Assembly (NCBI GenBank): GCA_031379365.1
Contig: JANNFB010000026.1
Coordinates: 4,853 to 68,852, forward strand
Length of the DNA stretch: 64,000 nucleotides
Reading direction: 5' to 3'
Source: CADEEN01 sp031379365
Lineage (GTDB): Bacteria > Pseudomonadota > Gammaproteobacteria > Burkholderiales > Burkholderiaceae_C
Part shown: in pieces, positions 48,391 to 56,688 of the stretch
Layout of the letters: each line of letters begins with the position of its first letter
Position numbering within the stretch: position 1 is the stretch's first letter
Translations under genes and position numbers: made by a program
The notes under the pieces: model-generated
What the model was told of the DNA's origin: nothing
Database searches by the model: none
Seen by the model: the letters and a program-made list of their open reading frames with translations, nothing else

Positions 48391-50703
48391 TCACGGCGTG
48401 GTCGTGAAACCGATCGAGCGCCGCTCGCGCACGCCGGGCTTGACGCGGTGCTCGCTCTCCAACTGCGCCAGGAAGGCATCGGGTTCGAAATCGGCGCCGA
48501 GGATCTCGACCTGGCGCTTGACCGACGCGAAGTCACCCGGCGCGAGCTGGTCGAGCAGCGCCAGCCGCTGGCGCTGTTCTGCCGTCAACAACAGTGCCTC
48601 GCCGCCCAACGCCTCTGCCACGAACATGGCCAGGCGCTGCGCCGCCTGCAGCGGCTTGAAGCGGACCTTGAAGGTGAAGCGGCGCAAGGCCGCCTCGTCG
48701 AGCGCATCGAACAGATTGGTGGTGCAGATGAACAGGCCGGCGAAGCGCTCCATGCCCTGCAGCATTTCGTTGACTTCGCTGACCTCGTAGCTGCGCTCGG
48801 CGCGCTGGCGGCTGCGCAGGAAGCTGTCGGCCTCGTCGAGCAGCAGCACCGCCCCTTCCGTCTGCGCCTCCTCGAACATCTTGGCCATGTTCTGCTCGGT
48901 CTCGCCGACGAACTTGCTCATCAGGTCGCTCGCCTGGCGCACCAGCAGCGGCTTGCCCACGGCCTGCGCGATGTGTTCGGCCAGGGCCGTCTTGCCGGTG
49001 CCGGGCGGGCCGTGGAAGCACAGGGTGCCGTGGCCGCGGCGGCGCAGCGCCTCGACGATGCGCGGGATCTCGAACTGCGATTCGACATTGAGCAGGGCCA
49101 AGTCATAGGTCGTGACGACGCGCCGCGCCTTGGGTCTCAAGTTGTCCTGGCCCAGGGCCTTGTCGGCGTTGCCCAGCTGACGCTCGATGAGGGCCTCGAC
49201 ACCGCAGGCGTTGCCGTCGTGCACCTGTGCCAAAGAGGCAAAACGCACCGCGGTACGGATCTGCGCCGGCGTCAGGCCGCGCCGCTCAGCGAGCTTGGCC
49301 GCGAAGCCCTCGCCGACACCGATGCCCACCAGCGCGCGTGCGACCAGGGCCTCGCGCGCCCCGGGGGGCGGTGACTTGAGTTCGAGGTGGTACTGGAAGC
49401 GGCGCCGGAAGGCCGGATCGATCTGCTCGATGCGATTGGTGACCCAGATCACCGGCACCGGATTGGTCTCGAGGATCTGATTCACCCAGGCCTTGCCGTT
49501 GACACTGGCCGAGGGCGGCGCATCGCCAGCATCGAGCCGCGAGATCAACTGGGCCGCATCCGCAGAGATCGGTGGGAACACATCCTCGACCTCGTCGAAC
49601 AGCAGCGCGACCTGGGCGCTGGCCTTGAGAAACACCTGGCTGATCTGCAATGAGCGGTAGCGGTCGCGCCCGGTCAGCGAGTTGCCATCGCGGTCGGCAT
49701 ACTCGACCTCATACAGCTCGAGCCCCGCCGCCTGTGCGCAAACCTTGGCCAGCTCGGTCTTGCCAGTGCCCGGCGGGCCGTAGAGCAAGATGTTGACACC
49801 GCTGGCCCGCGCGGCCACGGCGTTCGACAGCAGGGTGGTCAACACCGCCACATCGTCCGCGACGAAGGCGAAGTCGCTGCCGGACAAGCTGCTCTTGGTT
49901 GCCGGCCGGGTGAACACCGCCATCAAGTCGGTCGGTGCCGGGTACTCGCGCATGAGAACCGGCGGCAACTGCTCGCTGACCTTCATCAGATCGGCCAGGT
50001 CGGTGATGTTGTGCTCCGAGATCAGGTTCTCGACCATGCCGGTACGCTCCAGGCGCGAGCCCGCGCGCAGGGCCTCGGCCACCTCCTGCTCGTTGACGCC
50101 GGCCACGGCTGCGATCGCGGCATAGGCCTCCTGCGCGCTGCCGACCTTGAACTCGACCAGCAGGCCGCGCAACTCGCGTTGGTAGCGCGCCAGGGTGCCG
50201 TACAGCAGCAACGCGCGCTCGGCCGGGTTGAGTTGCAGCAGACCGGCCAGCGCGTCGATGTTCTTCTGCACCAACGTCGACTCTTTCTTCAGGCTCTGCG
50301 CCAGCCAGTCTGCGGTGGCGCCGAGCACCGCCAGCAGGTCCTTGGGCGCGTCCTTGACGAACTCGTCGATGTAGAAGAACAGGGTGCCTTCTTCGTAGGC
50401 CCCGCGCCAGACACCGTGGCGCTGCATGAAGGCCTCGTCGCTCAAGGCCTCATGGCCGCGCCATTGGTCATTGCCCTTGCAGCGACGGCTGAGAAACTCA
50501 CGCAGGCGATGCAGCGCGGTGCTCGGCCATGCGAGGTGGCGCCCGGTGAGCGACAGCAGGCTGGCCCAGTCGCGGCGCAGGTTGAAGCGCGCCGCATTGC
50601 GCAGTGTGAGGGCCAGCACGAACTGCGAGCACATGCGGTCGAGCACTGGCGCTTCGCGCAAGCCGGGCGACAACACGATCTGGACTTCAGCGCGACTTCT
50701 CAC
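48391..50703 (-). CDS. Double AAA+ ATPase of unknown function
   Basis: About 770 residues with two AAA+ modules. The first (about 285-480) has GPPGTGKTELAKVCAQ, Walker B ALLFDEVEDVFPP and sensor VIWVTNRIEQIDPAFRRRF. The second (about 565-700) has HGPPGTGKTALAEHIAQ, Walker B VLLLDEADSFLRSRQRAERS and ICTTNLFDALDEAALRRF. The N-terminal 260 residues are helical with no recognised domain. The tandem layout resembles FtsH/ClpA-like or Cdc48-like machines, but I cannot name it. The start is a GTG at 50703 with GGAGG seven bases upstream; the longer frame is poor. Neighbours give no clear hint. Confidence 0.88.
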   Translation of the reverse strand: MRSRAEVQIVLSPGLREAPVLDRMCSQFVLALTLRNAARFNLRRDWASLLSLTGRHLAWPSTALHRLREFLSRRCKGNDQWRGHEALSDEAFMQRHGVWRGAYEEGTLFFYIDEFVKDAPKDLLAVLGATADWLAQSLKKESTLVQKNIDALAGLLQLNPAERALLLYGTLARYQRELRGLLVEFKVGSAQEAYAAIAAVAGVNEQEVAEALRAGSRLERTGMVENLISEHNITDLADLMKVSEQLPPVLMREYPAPTDLMAVFTRPATKSSLSGSDFAFVADDVAVLTTLLSNAVAARASGVNILLYGPPGTGKTELAKVCAQAAGLELYEVEYADRDGNSLTGRDRYRSLQISQVFLKASAQVALLFDEVEDVFPPISADAAQLISRLDAGDAPPSASVNGKAWVNQILETNPVPVIWVTNRIEQIDPAFRRRFQYHLELKSPPPGAREALVARALVGIGVGEGFAAKLAERRGLTPAQIRTAVRFASLAQVHDGNACGVEALIERQLGNADKALGQDNLRPKARRVVTTYDLALLNVESQFEIPRIVEALRRRGHGTLCFHGPPGTGKTALAEHIAQAVGKPLLVRQASDLMSKFVGETEQNMAKMFEEAQTEGAVLLLDEADSFLRSRQRAERSYEVSEVNEMLQGMERFAGLFICTTNLFDALDEAALRRFTFKVRFKPLQAAQRLAMFVAEALGGEALLLTAEQRQRLALLDQLAPGDFASVKRQVEILGADFEPDAFLAQLESEHRVKPGVRERRSIGFTTTP

Positions 50704-50805
50704 AGCGCAACCTCCGGCAAGACAAAGAGCTCCAGATGGCCCCCGGCTCCGCGCCATCTTGGCGCACAGGCGCAGCGGGGGCAAGCCCCGCGCGTCAGCT
50801 GGGGC

Positions 50806-51072
50806 TCAGTGCAACACCAAGGGTTGCTGTGCGAGCGTGGTGTAGCTGCCGATCAGGTCGTCCAGCTCTTCCTCACTCGGACCGGTCTGCGCCAACGCGT
50901 CGATGGCGGCCTTGAAGTGCAAGCCGAGGGCGCCGTCGAGGTAGATCTCCTTGCGCGCGAACTTGTCCACGATCTCGAACCCGCCGCGCGAAGGCGTCGC
51001 GTCGCTCGCAGGGCTGCCGCCGAGGTCGAACTGCACGACGGCGAAACTGTCCGAGTTGTAGAGAATCATCAT
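50806..51072 (-). CDS. DUF3567 family protein
   Basis: An 88-residue cytoplasmic protein starting MMILYNSDSFAVVQFDL, with RGGFEIVDKFARKEIYLDGA in the middle and QQPLVLH at the end, the pattern of the DUF3567 family that I know almost only from betaproteobacteria. Function unknown. The ATG at 51072 has AAGGAG eight bases upstream, a strong site. A longer frame upstream (to 51354) is antisense to the DUF3108 gene and rejected. Single gene between the AAA+ and DUF3108 genes. Confidence 0.85.
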   Translation of the reverse strand: MMILYNSDSFAVVQFDLGGSPASDATPSRGGFEIVDKFARKEIYLDGALGLHFKAAIDALAQTGPSEEELDDLIGSYTTLAQQPLVLH

Positions 51073-51145
51073 GCAGGCATCTCCTTGGCACTGAGCCAAC
51101 CTGAGTGCTGCAACGCGAAATTCAAGTGCGCGGATGACACACGGC

Positions 51146-52147
51146 TCAGCGAGCCACGCGCAGCAGCTCGGTGGCGGCGCCGCCCCCGCTGGGCGTTTGC
51201 ACGGTGCGCAGCGGCATGAAGTGTTCGGACGGATCGAGCCAAACCTCGACGCGGGTGTCATACAGCTGGCGCGGCTCGCGCACCAGCTTGAGCGCCGGCG
51301 TCTGGCCGATCGACTCGGGGCCCTGGACCACGAAGGTCCAGATGTCACCCCCACCGCGCGCTCCGGCCACGAACAGCAGGATGCTTGCGCCGGCCCCGAA
51401 GCGCTCGGGCGCCGCCGCCACGATCGCCGGCAGTTGCAGCATCCAGCTCAGGCGGTCCTGGACCCCCGGCAGCAGTGGCAGTTCATGCGTGGGACCAGAG
51501 AAAGTGATCTTGCCCGGCTCGCGCTGAAAGTTCGCAGCCTGGCTGTCGCGGCCGCGCCGGCGCACGGCAAAACGGTCGGGCGCGATGCCGGCCGCATCGA
51601 TCTGTCCCTGGCTGGCCCAGTCCATCAAGGTCACGCCTGCGACCCGGCCCTGCAGTTGCAAGGCATAGCCCCCAGCGCCGGTCGGCGCCCAGTCCAGCTC
51701 GGCCTCGCCGACCATCAAGCCGCGCTGCAGGCGGTAGTGCCAGCGGCCTGCGGGCACCAGCTGAGTCGGGTAGACAGGAACCTGAAGCGCCGATGACACC
51801 GGCTCGGCAACAAGTTCCGCTACAGCCTCGGCAGGGGTCACGGGTGGCGCCACGTCGGCGGCGCGCGCCGGGCCGAGCGGCGGCGCGCCGAGCCTCGGCG
51901 GCGGGGCCGCGCTTCGCGTTGGCGTTCGCGCCGGCGCGGCCATCGCATCGACGGTCGCCGGCGGTGGTGCCCCTGTGATTGCCCCGGGCGCGACACTTCG
52001 CACTTGCAAGCGCACCACCGTGGCCGGCGCGTCGTCCGGGTCCAGCCACAGCGGGCCGATGACGAGCAACGCCAGCGCATGCAGTGCGAGAACGAGCGCG
52101 CCGATGGCGCCCAGCACGGCCCAGCGGCGGCGCTGTACGGTGCTCAC
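51146..52147 (-). CDS. DUF3108 family exported protein
   Basis: About 333 residues. A membrane helix (WAVLGAIGALVLALHALALL) is followed by a Pro/Ala-rich linker of about 100 residues, and then the DUF3108 domain from about 135 (RWHYRLQRGLMVGEAELDW, DRFAVRRRGRDSQAANFQRE, VEVWLDPSEHFMPLRTVQT). The family is periplasmic and beta-rich; function unknown. The start is a GTG at 52147, with only a weak ribosome binding site. Divergent from the FAH gene, 41 bases apart. Confidence 0.82.
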   Translation of the reverse strand: MSTVQRRRWAVLGAIGALVLALHALALLVIGPLWLDPDDAPATVVRLQVRSVAPGAITGAPPPATVDAMAAPARTPTRSAAPPPRLGAPPLGPARAADVAPPVTPAEAVAELVAEPVSSALQVPVYPTQLVPAGRWHYRLQRGLMVGEAELDWAPTGAGGYALQLQGRVAGVTLMDWASQGQIDAAGIAPDRFAVRRRGRDSQAANFQREPGKITFSGPTHELPLLPGVQDRLSWMLQLPAIVAAAPERFGAGASILLFVAGARGGGDIWTFVVQGPESIGQTPALKLVREPRQLYDTRVEVWLDPSEHFMPLRTVQTPSGGGAATELLRVAR

Positions 52148-52188
52148 CGGGTCGCCTTGCCCGCGGTAAATCGCATCACAATAACGCC

Positions 52189-53172
52189 ATGAAACTAGCC
52201 ACCTACAAAGACGGCTCGCGCGATGGCCAGCTGGTGGTCGTGTCGCGCGATCTCGCCACCGCGCATTTTGCGACCGGCATCGCCACGCGCCTGCAGCAGG
52301 TGCTGGACGATTGGAACTTTCTCTCGCCACAACTCGAGGATGTGTACGTTACGCTGAACCAGGGCAAGGCGCGCCATGCCTTCGAGTTCGTGCCCGAGAT
52401 GTGCGCCGCGCCGCTGCCGCGCGCCTACCAGTGGGCCGACGGTTCGGCCTACCTGAACCATGTCGAGCTGGTGCGCAAGGCGCGCAAAGCCGAGGTGCCC
52501 GCGAGCTTTTATGAAGACCCGCTGATGTACCAGGGCGGCAGTGATGACTTCCTCGGCCCGCGCGACGATGCGCCCTTTGCCGACCCGGCCTGGGGCATCG
52601 ACTTCGAGTCCGAAGTGGCCGTGATCACTGGCGACGTGGCCAACGGTGCCACACCCGAACAGGCCCTCGAAGGCATCCGTCTCGTCATGCTGGCCAACGA
52701 CTGGAGCCTGCGCAACTTGATTCCCGGTGAGTTGGCCAAGGGCTTCGGCTTCTTGCAAAGCAAGCCCGCCACCGCCTTCAGCCCGGTGGCGGTGACGCCC
52801 GACGAGCTCGGCGAAGCCTGGCAAGGCGGACGACTGCACCTGCCCTTGAGCTCGCACTGGAACGGCAAACAAGTCGGGCTGTGCGATGCCGGGCCGGAAA
52901 TGAGCTTCCACTTCGGCCAGTTAATCGCTCACGTGTGCAAGACCCGACGCGTGCGCGCCGGCTCTGTCATCGGCTCGGGAACGGTCAGCAACAAGGACTG
53001 GACCCGGGGCTACAGCTGCATTGCTGAGAAGCGTTGCATCGAGACCATCGAAAACGGCGCACCCCAGACGCCCTTCATGCAGTACGGCGACACCATCCGC
53101 ATCGAGATGAAAGGCCGCGACGGCCAATCGATCTTCGGTGCGATCGAGCAGAAAGTCGTGGCCGCTGCCTAG
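52189..53172 (+). CDS. Fumarylacetoacetate hydrolase family protein (FahA-like)
   Basis: A 327-residue FAH-superfamily enzyme of the longer, FahA-like type: MKLATYKDGSRDGQLVVVSR at the start, metal-binding FESEVAVITGD with Glu-Glu-Asp equivalents, ANDWSLRNL, FLQSKPATAFSPVAVTPDEL, and GSGTVSNKDWTRGYSCIAEKR near the end. In Burkholderiales such proteins are annotated as fumarylacetoacetate hydrolase, but maleylacetoacetate isomerase and homogentisate dioxygenase genes are not nearby, so the substrate is uncertain. It overlaps the convergent phasin-like gene by four bases. Confidence 0.88.
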   Translation: MKLATYKDGSRDGQLVVVSRDLATAHFATGIATRLQQVLDDWNFLSPQLEDVYVTLNQGKARHAFEFVPEMCAAPLPRAYQWADGSAYLNHVELVRKARKAEVPASFYEDPLMYQGGSDDFLGPRDDAPFADPAWGIDFESEVAVITGDVANGATPEQALEGIRLVMLANDWSLRNLIPGELAKGFGFLQSKPATAFSPVAVTPDELGEAWQGGRLHLPLSSHWNGKQVGLCDAGPEMSFHFGQLIAHVCKTRRVRAGSVIGSGTVSNKDWTRGYSCIAEKRCIETIENGAPQTPFMQYGDTIRIEMKGRDGQSIFGAIEQKVVAAA

Positions 53173-53867
53173 CGCTTCCTGGCCGCGGGCTTCGCAGCAG
53201 ACTTTGCAGCCGGCGCCACGGGCGCACTGGGCTGCAAAGCCGCCAGCATGCCAACCAACACGCCGCTGGCCATCGCCGCGTAGCCCTCCGCCAGCGCCTG
53301 GGCCGCGCGCATGCCGGCGGTACGGCTGCCACGCAAGCCTGCCTGCATCTGGCTCGCGAACTGCTCGACCGTGGTCGCCGCCGACGTGCCAGACAAGGTG
53401 CCACCGGCTTGCATTTTCTCGAGCATCTGCTGCCACGGTTGCATCAGCGGGCCCGCCTGGGCCGCGGCCTTTTTCACCGTACCGAGCAAGGTGGCCTCGA
53501 ATTGGTCCAAGTCGTCGAGGGCCTTCTTCAGGTGCTTCTCGCGCAGATCGGCGCCGCGATCGACGAACTGCTGCAATGCCGCCCGGTTGGCCTGCACCGC
53601 CTTGAGCAGCGCATCGTCCATGCCCTGCACCGCCTTGTCGAGCAAGTTGCTCGCGTCGACGCCGGCCACGTTCAGCTGCGCGCCCTGGCTCACTGCCGCT
53701 GTCACCGTCTCGAGGGCATTGCGGATGTTCTTCAGGGTCAACTTGCGCCCCTGCAGCCCGGCCAGCGTGGCCTGTTCGACAGCCTCCCGGAGCTTGGCAC
53801 CGCCACGCCCGCTGGCGCTCTCGAACATCGATATCAGCGCATCGGCATCGAAGGCGGGCTGGACCAT
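53169..53867 (-). CDS. Phasin-like helical protein of unknown function
   Basis: A 232-residue, almost wholly helical protein with coiled-coil potential (AVQGMDDALLKAVQANRAAL, LREKHLKKALDDLDQFEATL). It has a small hydrophobic stretch near 200 (YAAMASGVLVGMLAAL) and ends in an Ala/Lys-rich tail, AKSAAKPAARKR, of the kind found on polyhydroxyalkanoate granule proteins. I do not recognise a named family with confidence. The start is the ATG at 53867 with GGGAG seven bases upstream. It lies between an FAH gene and a tRNA gene. Confidence 0.7.
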   Translation of the reverse strand: MVQPAFDADALISMFESASGRGGAKLREAVEQATLAGLQGRKLTLKNIRNALETVTAAVSQGAQLNVAGVDASNLLDKAVQGMDDALLKAVQANRAALQQFVDRGADLREKHLKKALDDLDQFEATLLGTVKKAAAQAGPLMQPWQQMLEKMQAGGTLSGTSAATTVEQFASQMQAGLRGSRTAGMRAAQALAEGYAAMASGVLVGMLAALQPSAPVAPAAKSAAKPAARKR

Positions 53868-53899
53868 GGCGTCGCTCCCAGAAAAAAGACGATCGGGTT

Positions 53900-53976
53900 T
53901 GGTAGGCCGTGTTGGACTTGAACCAACGACCAAAGGATTATGAGTCCTCTGCTCTAACCAACTGAGCTAACGGCCC
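53900..53976 (-). tRNA. tRNA with CAU anticodon, probably tRNA-Ile2 (lysidine type)
   Basis: A 77-base tRNA with encoded CCA: acceptor GGGCCGT/ACGGCCT (one G-U), D arm TAGCTCAGTTGGTTAGAGC, anticodon loop CTCATAA, T arm GTTGG TTCAAGT CCAAC. The anticodon CAU is shared by elongator Met, initiator Met and Ile2. Pairs C4-G69 and C5-G68 in the acceptor and the GACTCATAATC...GGTTCAAGTCC pattern resemble E. coli ileX, so Ile2 read by TilS modification is favoured. It is not initiator, as the first acceptor pair is matched. Confidence 0.9.
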
Positions 53977-54048
53977 CTTCGGTCGATTCTAGAGACCCAT
54001 CGCGCTGCGCCCGCTGATCACGCCGAGGGCTGCCCTTGAAGGGCCAGA

Positions 54049-55044
54049 TCACGGCGAGGTGCGACGCACTCTGCGCGCCGGCTCGCTGGCTTTCTGGCGC
54101 ACCGATGGGCGCACCGACGGGCGCAAGGGCAAGGGTGCGATTTCGCCGACCAATCGCTCGCCCTCTGCCAGCAAAAACTGCTTGAAGGCCTGGGCGACGG
54201 GCGGCAGGCGCTTGTGCCGGCGCTGCACGACGTACCAGTTCAGCATCAAGGGGAAGCCCTGGACCTCCAGCACCGCCAGGCTGCCGGCGCTCAACTCGCG
54301 GCTGACCGTGTGCGCCGACAGGAAACTCACGCCCATGCCGGCCATCACCGCCTGCTTGATGGTCTCGGTGCTCTTGATCTGCATCGCGATCTTCAGGCGC
54401 GCCATGTGGCGACCGAAGCCGTCGACCATGGACTGCCAGGTGTCGGACCCTTGTTCGCGCACGATGAAGGGCTCACGCAGCAGTCGCGCCATGGGGATCG
54501 CTGCCTCGGCGGCCAAAGGGTGGCTGGCCGCGGCGACGATGACATAGGGATGGGGCGCAAACGCCTGTTGTTCGGTGTCGGCGTCCAGCGGCGGGCGCAC
54601 CATCACCGCCAGGTCGGTGAGGTTGTCGTCCAGGTGAGTGAGCAGGTCCGCGCGGTTGTGCACCGACAGGTTCAGGGTGACGCCAGGATGGCGGCCGGCA
54701 AAGTCGACCAGCAGTCGCGGGAAGAAATAGTCGCCCGCGCTGATCACCGCCACGTTGAGCTTGCCGCCCGCCACCCCTTTGAACTGCGTCATGGCCGCCT
54801 CGGCCTCGGCGAACTGGCCGATGATCAAGCGGCTGTGGTGCAGCAACTCGGTACCGGCGGGCGTGAGAAAGATCTTCTTGCCCAATTGCTCGAACAAGGG
54901 CAGGCCGGCATGGCTTTCGAGCTTGCGGATCTGCGTCGACACCCCGGGCTGCGTCAGGTGCAACTCCTCGGCAGCGCGCGAGTAGCTCAGCAACCGGGCC
55001 ACGGCCTCGAACACGTTGAGCTGGCGCAATGTGGCGTGCTTCAT
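54049..55044 (-). CDS. LysR-type transcriptional regulator (CbbR-like)
   Basis: A 331-residue regulator with N-terminal HTH (MKHATLRQLNVFEAVARLLS, YSRAAEELHLTQPGVSTQIR) and a substrate-binding domain. The closest family flavour is CbbR. The C-terminus has an unusual Arg/Pro/Ser tail containing RPSVRPSVR, encoded by two tandem 12-base copies at 54097-54120. The start is the ATG at 55044; longer frames upstream read into the operator. Divergent from the 55181 gene, and it probably controls the formyl-CoA/formate cluster that follows. Its effector is unknown. Confidence 0.92.
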   Translation of the reverse strand: MKHATLRQLNVFEAVARLLSYSRAAEELHLTQPGVSTQIRKLESHAGLPLFEQLGKKIFLTPAGTELLHHSRLIIGQFAEAEAAMTQFKGVAGGKLNVAVISAGDYFFPRLLVDFAGRHPGVTLNLSVHNRADLLTHLDDNLTDLAVMVRPPLDADTEQQAFAPHPYVIVAAASHPLAAEAAIPMARLLREPFIVREQGSDTWQSMVDGFGRHMARLKIAMQIKSTETIKQAVMAGMGVSFLSAHTVSRELSAGSLAVLEVQGFPLMLNWYVVQRRHKRLPPVAQAFKQFLLAEGERLVGEIAPLPLRPSVRPSVRQKASEPARRVRRTSP

Positions 55045-55065
55045 CGACGGACAGCCCCTCCATAC

Positions 55066-55081
55066 ATTACCAATGAGTAAT
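55066..55081. promoter_or_regulatory. LysR operator candidate between lysR and the 55181 gene
   Basis: ATTAC-N6-GTAAT is a perfect dyad containing T-N11-A, the hallmark of LysR-type regulator sites. It lies 22 bases from the lysR start, in an AT-rich patch (55061-55115) that stands out from the GC-rich surroundings. This is the expected place for autoregulation and for divergent activation. Confidence 0.6.
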
Positions 55082-55180
55082 AGAAACAATCACTTCATTT
55101 AATTATCGCTTATTGATGGGTCCCCCTACCATTCGCTTCGAACTTGATTCAACCGCCACCCAATGCCCAGGAGTCCTGTG

Positions 55181-55504
55181 ATGGCAAACCACCACCCCGC
55201 CGAGCACCGCGAAACCGAGCGCAGCACGTTCAACGCCGCCTTCCACGACCTCGGCCTGCGCTGGCAGTGGTGCAGCGACACCTATGCCAGCCTGGCAACG
55301 CAAGCCTGTGAGCGCGAGCGTGTGCTGGGCTACCTGCAAGCCGAACAAGCCCACCTGCTGCGCGCCTACGATGCCGGCTTCCTGACCGACGCCATCCTGG
55401 CCGCCAAGCAGCGCCGTGGCAGCGTGCAAGGTGCCGACCCGGTGGCCGCGGCAGACTCCCGCTTCGAGTGGCCCGAGACCTGCGCGGGCCAGGTCGGCTT
55501 CTAA
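55181..55504 (+). CDS. Hypothetical protein, first gene of the formyl-CoA/formate cluster
   Basis: A 107-residue soluble protein with no family that I recognise. Visible features are helical segments such as FNAAFHDLGLRWQWCSDTYA and RVLGYLQAEQAHLLRAYDAG, several Trp and Cys residues, and a Pro/Gly-rich end. Start is the ATG at 55181 with AGGAG seven bases upstream, six codons after another in-frame ATG. It is divergent from the LysR gene and precedes panE by 125 bases, so it is likely in the same regulon. It does not resemble the FdsD delta subunit. Confidence 0.65.
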   Translation: MANHHPAEHRETERSTFNAAFHDLGLRWQWCSDTYASLATQACERERVLGYLQAEQAHLLRAYDAGFLTDAILAAKQRRGSVQGADPVAAADSRFEWPETCAGQVGF

Positions 55505-55629
55505 GCGCCCAAGTGCGCGCCGGTGGGCGCGGCGAGACAACCTGGGTGCGATGGGCACAATGCCCACCGCACCGACCGGGCCACGCTACACCGCGGGCCC
55601 TCCCCAACCCCTGACTGCGAGTAGCAAGC

Positions 55630-56649
55630 ATGAAGATTGCCATCATCGGCGCCGGTGCGATCGGCGGCATGGTCGGCGCCAAACTGGCGCTGGCCGGCGA
55701 AGACGTGACTTTCCTGGTCCGCGGCGCCAATCTGCAGGCGATCCGCAACCAGGGCATGACCCTGGTGATGCACGACGGCGAGCGGCACGTGGCGCGCAAC
55801 GTCAAGGCCACCAACGACTACGCCGAAGCTGGCGTGCAAGACATGGTGGTGTTGGCCATGAAGGCGCACCAGGTGGAAGCGGTGGCGGGCGAGCTGCCGA
55901 AGTTGCTCGGCCCCGAGACAGTCATCGTGACGATGCAGAACGGGATCCCTTTCTGGTACTTCCACGGCCATGGCGGTGCCCTGGCCGGCTCGGTGGTGAC
56001 CAGCGTCGATCCGAGCGGCCTGCTCGCCCGCACCATCCCGGCAGAGCGCATCATCGGCTGTGTGGTCTACCCGGCGTCGGAGCTCACCGCACCGGGCGTC
56101 GTCAGGCACATCGAAGGCGACCGCTTCCCGGTCGGAGAACTCGACGGCAGCAGTTCGGAGCGGGTCAATCGCGTCTCACAGTGCTTCACGAACGCCGGCT
56201 TCAAGGCGCCTGTGCTCGACAACATCCGCTCCGAGATCTGGCTCAAGCTGTGGGGCAACCTCACCTTCAACCCGATCAGCAGCCTGACACACGCCACGTT
56301 GGTCGACATCTGCCAGTTCCCGCTGAGCCGCGAGCTGGCCGCCAACATGATGCGCGAGGCGCAGGCCGTCGCGCACAAACTGGGCATCGAGTTCCGCGTC
56401 TCGCTGGAGAAGCGCATCGCCGGCGCCGAAAAGGTCGGCAAGCACAAGACCTCGATGTTGCAGGACGTCGAGGCGGGACGCGATCCGGAGATCGACGCCC
56501 TGGTCGGCTCCGTCGTCGAACTCGGACGCCTGACGGACACGCCGACGCCGCACATCGACACCGCCTACGCGCTCGTCAAGTTGTTGGCCAAGAACATGAG
56601 TGAGCAGCGTGGCCAGGTGCGCCTGCAAGCCATCGCCCAGGCGGCCTGA
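55630..56649 (+). CDS. 2-Dehydropantoate 2-reductase family protein
   Basis: A 339-residue NAD(P)-dependent reductase of the PanE/ApbA family. It starts MKIAIIGAGAIGGMVGAKLA, a Rossmann GxGxxG motif, has TMQNGIPFWYFHGHG, the catalytic Lys-like region IRSEIWLKLWGNLTFNPISS, and the Asp/Glu-rich end TPHIDTAYALVKLL. Pantothenate genes are absent around it. In this context it may reduce another 2-oxoacid, perhaps glyoxylate or a C4/C5 analogue. Upstream of frc by 39 bases. Confidence 0.88.
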   Translation: MKIAIIGAGAIGGMVGAKLALAGEDVTFLVRGANLQAIRNQGMTLVMHDGERHVARNVKATNDYAEAGVQDMVVLAMKAHQVEAVAGELPKLLGPETVIVTMQNGIPFWYFHGHGGALAGSVVTSVDPSGLLARTIPAERIIGCVVYPASELTAPGVVRHIEGDRFPVGELDGSSSERVNRVSQCFTNAGFKAPVLDNIRSEIWLKLWGNLTFNPISSLTHATLVDICQFPLSRELAANMMREAQAVAHKLGIEFRVSLEKRIAGAEKVGKHKTSMLQDVEAGRDPEIDALVGSVVELGRLTDTPTPHIDTAYALVKLLAKNMSEQRGQVRLQAIAQAA

Positions 56650-56688
56650 GCGGGCTTAACCCTACAGAGAAGCGGAAACCGACACATC

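Noticed and set aside
54097..54120. Two tandem 12-base copies near the end of the LysR gene as a mobile or regulatory repeat
   Set aside because: They are in frame inside the coding sequence and only duplicate four codons of a low-complexity tail.
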